A stretch of DNA of 64,000 nucleotides, taken from the NCBI RefSeq assembly GCF_013387495.1, contig NZ_JABZEE010000052.1, positions 20,816-84,815 of the forward strand, written 5' to 3'. This DNA is from Streptomyces sp. PKU-EA00015 (GTDB lineage Bacteria > Actinomycetota > Actinomycetes > Streptomycetales > Streptomycetaceae). Below the pieces are notes generated by a model. The model did no database searches and was not told the DNA's origin. It saw only the letters and a list, made by a program, of their open reading frames with translations. Of this stretch, positions 8,045 to 15,532 are shown piece by piece. The position numbers were made by a program, and so were the translations under genes. The stretch's first letter is position 1, and each line of letters opens with the position of its first letter.

Positions 8045-9061
8045 ATGTGTGCACACTCCCCAAGAAGCCCGCAGTTCCGACTGCTCCTGGTGATGCCGGA
8101 TCATCAACTTGTGCGAAAAGGCAGCGAGTTGGGGTTCCGCATCTGGTCGGTCTGGGATCCGTCGCAGCTTGAGGCCGACTTCGCGCCGCGCGTCGGAGAG
8201 TTCAGCGAGCAGTTGCTGATCACCGACTTCGCCGATGAGACCGGCTTGCGCGAGACCATCTCGCGCACCGCGCAGAGCCATGGCGTCGACGCCGTGCTGC
8301 ACTGCGGACATGGCAGCTCCGTCCTGCCGGTGGTCCGGGAGGCATGGCGGCTGGGCCTGTCTCCCAACCCCCCGGCGGTGTACGAACGGCTACGGGCCGG
8401 CGAGGCGGACGACGGGGCCCCCGCGGAGGCCCCCAGGGTGAGCGTCGAGACGCTGACCGTGGACGGGACCCATCATGTCCTGGGGATGACGGCTCAACGC
8501 ACCACCGGGCCACCGCACTTCTTCGTGACGGGACACCTCCACCCGGCGCCGTTGACCGACGACGAGCAGAAGATCATCGGGGCGGTGGTCGAGGAGCGGC
8601 TGACGGCGAGCGGATACCGCTTCGGCCCGGCCCACACGCAGGTGGCACTGCTGCCCTACGGGCCGCGGATCGTGTCCTGCCGAGCGCGCCCGGGAACCGA
8701 CCGAATCCCCCTGCTCTTCGAGATCGCGCGCGGGTTCGACCTGGAGGCGGCGGTCTTCAGGGGCCTTCTGGGCAGCCGCCCGGTCGTGCCGAGGGCTTCC
8801 TGCTACGCGGAGGTCGGTTTCTTCCTGCTGCCCGCGGGGCGGCTGGAGACGTACACCGGCACGGAGGACATCGCCGTGACCCCGTGGGTCCGTGGGGCCC
8901 GCTTCCCGTACACCGTCGGAGACCGGGTCGCGCCCGTCGGCGATCCGCACGCCCGGCGCGCCTATGTGGTCGTCGAGGGGGACACACCGGAGGTCACCCG
9001 CGAACGAGTCGCCAAGGCGCGACAGGACCTTGTGACCGACATCCGGCCGGCCACCCGCTGA
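8045..9061 (+). CDS. internally deleted ATP-grasp (amino-acid ligase-like) protein, probably inactive
   Basis: Predicted 338-aa protein. Its N-terminal 110 residues look like the pre-ATP-grasp domain of L-amino acid ligases (LGFRIWSVWDPS, VDAVLHCGHGSS, LGLSPNPP). It then jumps straight to VSVETLTVDG and PPHFFVTGHLHPAPL, which in normal family members lie after the ATP-binding core. About 90 residues that should carry the two ATP-binding lysines and the glycine-rich lid are missing, and the usual metal-binding ExN motif is replaced by VSCRARPG. The C-terminal small domain (IPLLFEIARGFDLEAAVFRGLLG) is kept. Codon bias remains good and there is no frameshift, so it may serve as a non-catalytic partner or regulator. 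The start is uncertain: a GTG nine bases upstream is also possible. Confidence 0.75.
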   Translation: MCAHSPRSPQFRLLLVMPDHQLVRKGSELGFRIWSVWDPSQLEADFAPRVGEFSEQLLITDFADETGLRETISRTAQSHGVDAVLHCGHGSSVLPVVREAWRLGLSPNPPAVYERLRAGEADDGAPAEAPRVSVETLTVDGTHHVLGMTAQRTTGPPHFFVTGHLHPAPLTDDEQKIIGAVVEERLTASGYRFGPAHTQVALLPYGPRIVSCRARPGTDRIPLLFEIARGFDLEAAVFRGLLGSRPVVPRASCYAEVGFFLLPAGRLETYTGTEDIAVTPWVRGARFPYTVGDRVAPVGDPHARRAYVVVEGDTPEVTRERVAKARQDLVTDIRPATR

Positions 9062-9161
9062 CGCGCCGCCGGACAGTTGCATTTTCCTGCGCACCCTCTG
9101 CGAGATGATCTACGCTAGCGGCGACGTATGTCCAATCTCATCGCTGACGGGGGGAGGGCAG

Positions 9162-12100
9162 GTGCAGGCCGCCACAGCCAAGGTTCACGAGGACGAGACA
9201 AGTCCAAGACCCTTATTCGCCGTTCTGGGATCTCTGGAAGTGCGCAGCGGCAGCGAACTGATCCCGGTCAGCGGGACTCTGCAACGGCGCATGCTCGTGA
9301 TGCTGCTTCTGGAGGCCGGGCGCGTCGTGCCCGTCTCCCGTCTGGTGGCGGCCGGATGGAACGAAGAACCACCGGACAGCGCCGAGCACCAGGTGCGCAA
9401 GACGGTTGCCAAACTGCGGAGCCGTCTTCCGCACGGCCCCGACATCATCGTCACCGACGGGCCCGGATACCGCGCGGTCGTCGACACCGAGCAACTTGAT
9501 CTGCTGCGCTACCAGGAGCTCTTGCGACAGGCCAGGGCATCGCTGGACGCCGGGGAGACGGAGCAGGCCGTCGCACAGTTGCGTGAGGCGCTGGCGCTGT
9601 GGCGAGGGCCGGTGCTGGCCGGTTCCGGCGGCCGTGTGGTCGACGCCGCCTCGACGGCTCTGGAGGAGCAGCGGCTCACCGCCGCCGAGCAGCTCTACGG
9701 TCTGTGCATCGACGCGGGCGAGGCCGCCGGGATCACGGGCGAGCTGCGTGTCCTCGTCGACGAGCATCCGCTGCGCGAGACACTGCGGAGCCGGCTGATG
9801 CTCGCCCTCTACCACTCCGGCCAACAGGCGGCGGCGCTCGACGAGTTCGCCCGCGCCCGAGAGCACCTCGCGGAGGAACTGGGCATCGACCCCAGCGCGG
9901 AGCTGACCGCGCTGCACGAACGTATCCTGCGCCAGGACCCGTCGCTCACCCGCCCGGAACGAGCCGCGTCCCGTGTCCCGCACCAGGTGACCGAGACTCC
10001 GCACTCGCTGCCGTTCGACGTGCCCGACTTCTCCGGCCGCAGCATGGAGCTGCAGTGGATCTGCGATGCGGCCCGACGTGCCCCGGAGGGCTCGCCGACG
10101 GTCCTGTCCCTCGACGGCATGGGCGGTGGCGGAAAGACGGCCCTCGCCATCCGGGCCGCCCATCAACTGGCCGAGCAGTATCCGCACGGCAGTCTCTTCA
10201 TCGACCTGCACGGCTTCACGCCGGGCCAGACGCCGCTCAGCGCGTTCCAGGCGCAGGGAGACCTGCTCGCCGCCGTCGGCATCCCCAGCGAGGAGCTGCC
10301 TGCGGTACCGGCCGGACGCGCCGCGCGGTGGCAGTCCTACATGCGGGGCCGTCGCATGCTCCTGGTGCTGGACAACGCCGCCGCCTCGGAGCAGGTGCGG
10401 GAGCTGATCCCCGCCTCGTCCGACAGCCTGGTCCTGATCACCAGCCGCCCGCGGCTGACCGGACTGGACGGCGCCGAGTGGCTCTCCGTGGGCGCCCTCC
10501 CAGAGCTGGACAGCCACCAGCTCCTGCGCAACACCCTCGGCGCCGCACGCGTCGAGAAGGAACCGGACGCGGCCCGTGAGCTGCTGCGGCTGTGCGGAGG
10601 ACTCCCGCTGGCGGTCCGGATCGCGGCCGCCCGGCTGGCGAACCGTCCGCACTGGACCGTCCAGCGACTCGTCGAACGACTGAGGGACCACAACCGGCGC
10701 CTGGAGGAACTCACCAGCGAGGGCCGGGGAGTGGCGGGCGCGCTGCTGCTGTCGTACCAGTCCATGCCCAAGGAACAGCGAACGGCCTTCCGGCTTCTGG
10801 GGCACCACCCCGGACGCTATCTGGACGCCGGAGAAGCCGCCGCACTGCTGGACACCGACGTCCTGACGGCCGAGGACGTGATGGAAGAACTCGTCGACGT
10901 ACGGCTGTTGGAGGCCAGGGAGCCGGGGGTGTACGCGCTGCACGACCTGGTGCGCAGCTTTGTGCAACGCGTCGCACAGGGCGAGAAGGCACCGGAGGAC
11001 GGGCAGGCGGTGCGGCGACTGATGGATCACTACCTCAACACGGCGGGACGCGCCTGCGACACGCTGTTCCCCGGCCGGCGCAACTTCGGCGACCGCGACG
11101 AGGGAGCCCGCGCGGACGAGTTCGACCACGAGGACAAGGCGCTCCAGTGGCTCGACCAGCACCGCGACAGTCTGCTGGCGGCGGTGGACGCCGCGTATCA
11201 GGAGGGACTGCTGTGGCACGCCGCGCGGCTGCCGCGTGAGCTGGGCTTCCACTCCAGCATCCGCGCCTACGACGCCAGCGCGAACGCGGCGCTGGAGAAG
11301 GGCGTCAGCGCGTCGCGTCGGCTCGGGGACCGGTCGTTGACCCGGCTGAACCTGATGAATCTGGCCATGGGCAAGTGGCGGCTGGGGCAGCTGAGCGAGG
11401 CGGTCGCCCGGTTGGAGGAAGCCATGGACCTGTCCCGGCAGATGGGGGACGTGCACAGCGAGGCGGAGTGCCGGGCCCGGCTGGGACAGGCGTGCAGCAG
11501 CATGGGGGAGCTGGAACGCGCGCTGCAGCTCTGCCAGGAGGCCAACGCGCGTGCGCAGGAGCTGGGCTTCACCCGGCTCGACGGCTCGTCGCTGAGCACG
11601 CTCAGCCTGGTCCAGGTGCGGCTCGGGCGGTTCGACGAGGCGGCGGAGGCGGCGGAGCGGGCGGTGGCCATCTTCGACTCCATCAAGGAGGTACAGCTCT
11701 CCGTGGACGCGCTGAGCAATCTTTCCCAGGCGATCGAGCACCTCGGCCGCTTCGAGGAGGCGCTCGCCTGGGCCGACGCGGCGCTGGAACGGTGCCAGCG
11801 CATGAGCATGCCCTCGGTGCTGCCGCTCGTACTCGCCCGCAGAGCGGACGTGCTGGTGCGCATGGGAAAGCTGGAGGAGGCGGCGGACAGCGCCGACCAC
11901 GCACTCGCCAAGGCCACCAGCAGCACCGACGACATCCACCGTGCCACCGTGCACCTCTCGGTCGGGCGCGTGCGGTACGCGCAGGGGGACCTGGACATGG
12001 CGCAGGCCCAGCAGCTGCTGGCCCACGAGATCGCCTGCCGTATGGAGTTGCGCTACGACGAGGCGTGCGCGCTGTGGGGTCTCGGCCGTACCGCCGAGGC

Positions 12101-12188
12101 CCAGGGGCACTCGCAGATGGCCCGGCAGCACCGCTCGGCAGCGGACAACCTCTTCTCCCTCATGAAGGTGCCCGATACCGCACGTTGA
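9162..12188 (+). CDS. SARP-family transcriptional regulator with NB-ARC and TPR domains (AfsR type)
   Basis: Predicted 1008-aa regulator. The N-terminal 95 residues form the OmpR-like winged helix (FAVLGSLEVRSG, LLLEAGRVVPVSRLVAAGW). A bacterial transcriptional activator domain runs to about residue 265 (LYHSGQQAAALDEFARAREHLAEELGIDP). An NB-ARC ATPase follows, with Walker A SLDGMGGGGKTAL and a Walker B-like MLLVLDNA, and TPR repeats occupy the last 350 residues. SARPs activate secondary-metabolite operons by binding direct repeats near promoter -35 regions. GTG at 9162 is preferred because GGGGGAGG lies just upstream; an ATG at 9105 is in frame. A TTA codon at 9213 implies bldA control. It is the likely pathway activator, possibly acting through the repeated promoter element described below. 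Confidence 0.93.
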   Translation: MQAATAKVHEDETSPRPLFAVLGSLEVRSGSELIPVSGTLQRRMLVMLLLEAGRVVPVSRLVAAGWNEEPPDSAEHQVRKTVAKLRSRLPHGPDIIVTDGPGYRAVVDTEQLDLLRYQELLRQARASLDAGETEQAVAQLREALALWRGPVLAGSGGRVVDAASTALEEQRLTAAEQLYGLCIDAGEAAGITGELRVLVDEHPLRETLRSRLMLALYHSGQQAAALDEFARAREHLAEELGIDPSAELTALHERILRQDPSLTRPERAASRVPHQVTETPHSLPFDVPDFSGRSMELQWICDAARRAPEGSPTVLSLDGMGGGGKTALAIRAAHQLAEQYPHGSLFIDLHGFTPGQTPLSAFQAQGDLLAAVGIPSEELPAVPAGRAARWQSYMRGRRMLLVLDNAAASEQVRELIPASSDSLVLITSRPRLTGLDGAEWLSVGALPELDSHQLLRNTLGAARVEKEPDAARELLRLCGGLPLAVRIAAARLANRPHWTVQRLVERLRDHNRRLEELTSEGRGVAGALLLSYQSMPKEQRTAFRLLGHHPGRYLDAGEAAALLDTDVLTAEDVMEELVDVRLLEAREPGVYALHDLVRSFVQRVAQGEKAPEDGQAVRRLMDHYLNTAGRACDTLFPGRRNFGDRDEGARADEFDHEDKALQWLDQHRDSLLAAVDAAYQEGLLWHAARLPRELGFHSSIRAYDASANAALEKGVSASRRLGDRSLTRLNLMNLAMGKWRLGQLSEAVARLEEAMDLSRQMGDVHSEAECRARLGQACSSMGELERALQLCQEANARAQELGFTRLDGSSLSTLSLVQVRLGRFDEAAEAAERAVAIFDSIKEVQLSVDALSNLSQAIEHLGRFEEALAWADAALERCQRMSMPSVLPLVLARRADVLVRMGKLEEAADSADHALAKATSSTDDIHRATVHLSVGRVRYAQGDLDMAQAQQLLAHEIACRMELRYDEACALWGLGRTAEAQGHSQMARQHRSAADNLFSLMKVPDTAR
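9213..9215 (+). promoter_or_regulatory. TTA leucine codon near the start of the SARP gene
   Basis: The codon is in frame within the PRPLFAV segment, 17 codons after the chosen GTG start. TTA is extremely rare in Streptomyces and is read by the bldA tRNA, which accumulates late in growth. A TTA codon in a SARP activator is a known way of tying antibiotic production to development. Confidence 0.85.
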
Positions 12189-12314
12189 GACCTGCGCGTC
12201 GTTCGGCCCACCACTCGGGGATCTGGCGGGTATCCAGAGGGGAACGAGCAGGGAAGACAGATCGGAAGTATCAGCTCCATCGAAAAGGCCATCCTTTCCA
12301 AAGGGAGTTCACTC

Positions 12315-12494
12315 ATGCGCTTCGCCCCTGTCGCCGCCACCTCCGTCATCGCTCTCGGGGCGGTTCTGGGGGGATTCACGGCCTCCTCCGCCGCCGCCGC
12401 GCCGGAGAAGACGGTCCAGCAGCGGACCGTCGCCTCCGCCCCCGTGACGGACACGATCGTCCTCGGGCCGGGCGACAACAACGGCAACGGCTGA
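12315..12494 (+). CDS. small secreted peptide, function unknown
   Basis: A 59-codon frame preceded by AAGGGAG seven bases before the ATG. The first 29 residues are a clear Sec signal peptide: MRF, then a hydrophobic VAATSVIALGAVLGG core ending in an ASSAAAAP cleavage region. The mature peptide would be about 30 residues, polar, and finish in GPGDNNGNG. It sits between the SARP and a response regulator on the same strand. It could be an extracellular signal or simply an exported small protein. No family is recognised. Confidence 0.7.
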   Translation: MRFAPVAATSVIALGAVLGGFTASSAAAAPEKTVQQRTVASAPVTDTIVLGPGDNNGNG

Positions 12495-12574
12495 GCGAGT
12501 GGGCCGCAACCACTGGTTGCGCCCCTCCCGTCCGGCCTCGCATCGCTCGCCTGTCCTTATTGAGGGGGAACACA

Positions 12575-13288
12575 ATGACCATTCGGGTGCTCATCTGCGA
12601 CCAGCTGCCCGTGATCGCGGACGGTCTGAAGACCCTCCTCGACGCGGTGCCGGACATCGACGTGGTCGGCACGACACACAACGGCATGGAAGCCATCGTC
12701 CTTGTGCGCACCACGCGGCCCGACGTCGTGGTCACGGATCTGAACCTCCAGACCATCTCCGGCCTCGAGATGATCCGCAGGCTCGGCAAGGAGGACGAGC
12801 CTCCCAACGTCGTCGTGTTCACCGCGGCCGACACCGACAAGACGGTGAGCGACGTGCTGCACGCCGGCGCGAGCTGCCTGCTCGGCAAGGACGCGAGTCC
12901 GCAGGAGCTGATCAACGCGATCCAGGCGGCAGCCGCCGGACAGACCATGCTGGCGCCGGACATCGCGCAGCGTCTGGTCACCTGGTTCCGCGCGCAGCCG
13001 GAGCCCCAGGAGGCCGAGACGTGCCCGGAGGTGACCGAACTGACCCGGCGGGAACGGGAGGTGACGAGAATGGTGGCGCTGGGCATGTCCACCGAGGAGG
13101 TGGCCAGCGAACTGGTCATCGGCGAGGCCACGGTCCGTACCCATCTCTACCGAGTGCGCACCAAGCTCGGCGTCCGCGACCGCGCCGAGCTCGTGTCACT
13201 GGCTTACAGGACCGGACTCATCCACTCGACCGGACAGCCCCTCGGCGACGAGAGGGTGCTGTCGCCGGGGGGCCTGCGTGCCAGTTGA
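12575..13288 (+). CDS. LuxR-family response regulator (NarL/FixJ type)
   Basis: Predicted 237-aa regulator. The receiver domain (residues 1-120) has a TDLNLQT phosphoacceptor aspartate near residue 54 and the late lysine in LLGKDAS. One of the usual paired acidic residues at the N-terminus is replaced, giving ICDQ instead of ADD, so phosphorylation control may be altered. The C-terminal LuxR helix-turn-helix is well kept (LTRREREVTRMVALGMSTEEVA and VRTHLYRVRTKLGVRDR). ATG at 12575 follows GAGGGGGAA. No sensor kinase gene is adjacent. With the SARP upstream it forms a probable pathway-specific regulatory block. Its 3' end is only four bases from the convergent acyl-CoA dehydrogenase gene. Confidence 0.92.
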   Translation: MTIRVLICDQLPVIADGLKTLLDAVPDIDVVGTTHNGMEAIVLVRTTRPDVVVTDLNLQTISGLEMIRRLGKEDEPPNVVVFTAADTDKTVSDVLHAGASCLLGKDASPQELINAIQAAAAGQTMLAPDIAQRLVTWFRAQPEPQEAETCPEVTELTRREREVTRMVALGMSTEEVASELVIGEATVRTHLYRVRTKLGVRDRAELVSLAYRTGLIHSTGQPLGDERVLSPGGLRAS

Positions 13289-13292
13289 CCGG

Positions 13293-14366
13293 CTATGCCA
13301 GGGTGGTCGCCGCGACCGGAGGCTTCCCGCCGACCGCGGCGCGCCGGGCCGATCGGATGCGGTCGGCGCCGACCATCCGCCACAGCGCGGCGGGATCGCC
13401 GTACCGGGCGGACTCGGCCGCGGCCAGCCGGAAGTGCCGGTGCAGGCCCAGCTCGGACGTCATCGCGCGCACCCCGCAGCTCTGCATGCTCAGCCGCACG
13501 ACGTCGCGCGCGGTCTCGGCGGCCATCGCCAGCGCCATGACTGGCGCGGTGCCGACGGCGTCCGGCTCGAAGTCGACCGACCAGGCGCCCCGGTACACCG
13601 CTGCCCTGGTCGCGCGCAACGCGACCAGGGCACGCGCCAACGGGAAGGAGACAGCGGGCAGATCACGTAGCCGGGTGCCGAACTGCTGCCGGAAGCCGGC
13701 GTACTCCACCGCCATCCGGTGCGCGCCGTCGGCGATGCCCAGCAGGTAGGCAGCCTGCCGCAGCCGCGCCCGCGTGAGCGGACCCGTGGGCGAGTCGTCC
13801 AGGGTCCCGACCACGTCCGCCGGGGTGACCGGCGTGGCCTCGAACCGGGCGACCGGCGGCCAGCACCCGCTCTCCGTGGTGCAGCCGGCCGCCTCGCGCC
13901 CCACCGCGACAAGCACCGACTCGCCGCCTGTCCTGGTGGCCACCAGAAGCGTGCGGACGTTCACGTCGTCGACCGTGACCGCACCGGTCAGCTCCCAGCC
14001 ACCCGCTCGCGGGGTCGCGGTGACCGCACTGCCGACCGGCAGCGCCTCCAGCCCCGCCAGCGCCGCGCCTGCCGGACCGCTCATGTCGGCAGCCATTGCG
14101 TCGGCCCGGTAGGAGTTGCCACAGGCCGCGCGGCCGAGCTCCTCGCTGACCAGCACCCCGGCCGTGAGGCCGAGGCCGAGGCCGCCGGCGGAGGCCGGCT
14201 GTTCGAAGCCGGCCGCGCCCAGCGCGTCGAGCACCGCCCGGGTCGGACCGGAGGGTCCGTCGGTCACCGGCGGGCCGTGCAGCTCGATCCGGGCGGGGAC
14301 GCCGGCCAGACCCGTACGCAATGCCTTGCGCAACCGGATGACGAGCGGATCGGGGGTGAGGTCCAT
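13293..14366 (-). CDS. acyl-CoA dehydrogenase-like flavoprotein, subunit/paralogue 2
   Basis: Predicted 357-aa acyl-CoA dehydrogenase-family protein, shorter and more divergent than its neighbour. GFEQPASAGGLGLGLTAGVLVSEELGR marks the N-terminal helical domain, and the C-terminal helices carry RQQFGTRLRDLPAVSFPLARA and MTSELGLHRHFR. The usual FAD-contact motifs of the middle beta domain are weak. Proteins of this divergent kind often pair with a canonical paralogue as a heteromeric dehydrogenase. The start lies one base after the stop of the partner gene at 14368, so the two are co-translated. The substrate is unknown; an acyl or aminoacyl group on the adjacent NRPS carrier domain is a reasonable guess. 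Last gene of the minus-strand lysX operon. Confidence 0.85.
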   Translation of the reverse strand: MDLTPDPLVIRLRKALRTGLAGVPARIELHGPPVTDGPSGPTRAVLDALGAAGFEQPASAGGLGLGLTAGVLVSEELGRAACGNSYRADAMAADMSGPAGAALAGLEALPVGSAVTATPRAGGWELTGAVTVDDVNVRTLLVATRTGGESVLVAVGREAAGCTTESGCWPPVARFEATPVTPADVVGTLDDSPTGPLTRARLRQAAYLLGIADGAHRMAVEYAGFRQQFGTRLRDLPAVSFPLARALVALRATRAAVYRGAWSVDFEPDAVGTAPVMALAMAAETARDVVRLSMQSCGVRAMTSELGLHRHFRLAAAESARYGDPAALWRMVGADRIRSARRAAVGGKPPVAATTLA

Positions 14367-14367
14367 T

Positions 14368-15522
14368 TCAGTGCTCTTCCTGTCCGATGGAGTCGAACGC
14401 GGCGGCCACGAGCTGGAGCATCACCTCGGAGGTCCCTGCCGACAGCGTGAGCCCCGGCGCCTCCCGGTAGGCGGAGTCCAGGGTCACAGCCGCCCTCGTG
14501 CGGTTCGCCCGCTGCTCCGGGCTCGGAATGCCGGCGGCCCACACCGCGATGCTCTGGGCGAGTTCGCTGCTGTGGTACTTGGCGACGGCCGTCGAGACCT
14601 GGTCGACCTGGTCCGACGCAAGGCCGGTGAGGACCTCCCAGGCGAGGACGTGGTCGGCCGTCAGCGCGCCGTACCAGCGGCCGATCTGCTCGAGGCGGTC
14701 GTCGTGCGGAGAGTCGGGGGCCCTGTCGATCAGTGCGTCCAGCGCGGCCTGCAGCCAGTGCTCCGCCTTGAGGTAGTAGTCGAGCCCGGTGCGTTCGATG
14801 GCCAGTGCCTCGTTGAGCAGCGGCCACCCCTCGTCGCGCGGACCGAGGAGGTCGTCGCCCGACACCGGGACCGAGTCGAGGTCCACCCGGTGGAAGTGCT
14901 CGTCGCCGACACCGGGGATCACCGACACCGCCACACCGGGAGCGCCCATGTCGACCAGGAACAGACTGATGCCCTGGTACTTCCCGGCACCCGGCGTCGT
15001 ACGGGCCGCGCACAGCCCGAGGTCGACGAACCGTGTCTTGAGGCTGAACACCTTCGTGCCGGTGATCCGGTATCCGTCGCCGTCGGGTTCGGCCACGGCC
15101 CGCAGGGCACCGAGATCCGATGCCGCGTCCGGTTCGGTGTAGAGCACCGAGGCGAAGCTCTCCCCGCGGGCCATCGCGGGCAGGTACCGGCGCTTCTGCT
15201 CGTCGCTGCCCGCCATCAGAAGGAACTGGCCGACGATCTGGATGGTGTTGACGTGGAACGTGTCCGGCACTCCCGCGTGCACCAGTTCCTCGGCGACGAT
15301 CGCGGCGTCGGTGAGCGGGCGGCCCTCTCCGCCGAACTCGACGGGCCAGTGCACGGCGAGCAGGCCCAGCTTTCCGAGCATACGGTAGAGCGGACGCGCG
15401 TCCGGCTCGACACCGTCCGCGCCGGTGGCCTCCGCCGCCGCGGCGCGTACCTCGGCGGAACGCAAAGTCTTTCGCACGTCCGCCCGGAACCGTTGCTGAT
15501 CTTCGGTGAATCCGAACCGCAT
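14368..15522 (-). CDS. acyl-CoA dehydrogenase-like flavoprotein, catalytic type
   Basis: Predicted 384-aa FAD enzyme that introduces a carbon-carbon double bond next to a thioester. It has the family features in order: LAVHWPVEFGGEGRPL, the flavin motif LYTEPDAASDLGALR, a TGTKVFSLK segment, an AIERTGLDYY region and a terminal LSAGTSEVMLQLVA. Ten bases separate it from the upstream NRPS gene and one base from the second dehydrogenase gene. In prodigiosin- and pyoluteorin-type pathways such enzymes oxidise an aminoacyl group on a carrier protein, so the T domain of the adjacent NRPS is a plausible partner. That partner assignment is inference. Confidence 0.92.
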   Translation of the reverse strand: MRFGFTEDQQRFRADVRKTLRSAEVRAAAAEATGADGVEPDARPLYRMLGKLGLLAVHWPVEFGGEGRPLTDAAIVAEELVHAGVPDTFHVNTIQIVGQFLLMAGSDEQKRRYLPAMARGESFASVLYTEPDAASDLGALRAVAEPDGDGYRITGTKVFSLKTRFVDLGLCAARTTPGAGKYQGISLFLVDMGAPGVAVSVIPGVGDEHFHRVDLDSVPVSGDDLLGPRDEGWPLLNEALAIERTGLDYYLKAEHWLQAALDALIDRAPDSPHDDRLEQIGRWYGALTADHVLAWEVLTGLASDQVDQVSTAVAKYHSSELAQSIAVWAAGIPSPEQRANRTRAAVTLDSAYREAPGLTLSAGTSEVMLQLVAAAFDSIGQEEH

Positions 15523-15532
15523 GTACGTCTCC

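Noticed and set aside
9213..12131. 972-codon open frame on the minus strand
   Set aside because: It is antisense to the SARP gene, whose domains are clear. High GC content leaves long antisense frames open.
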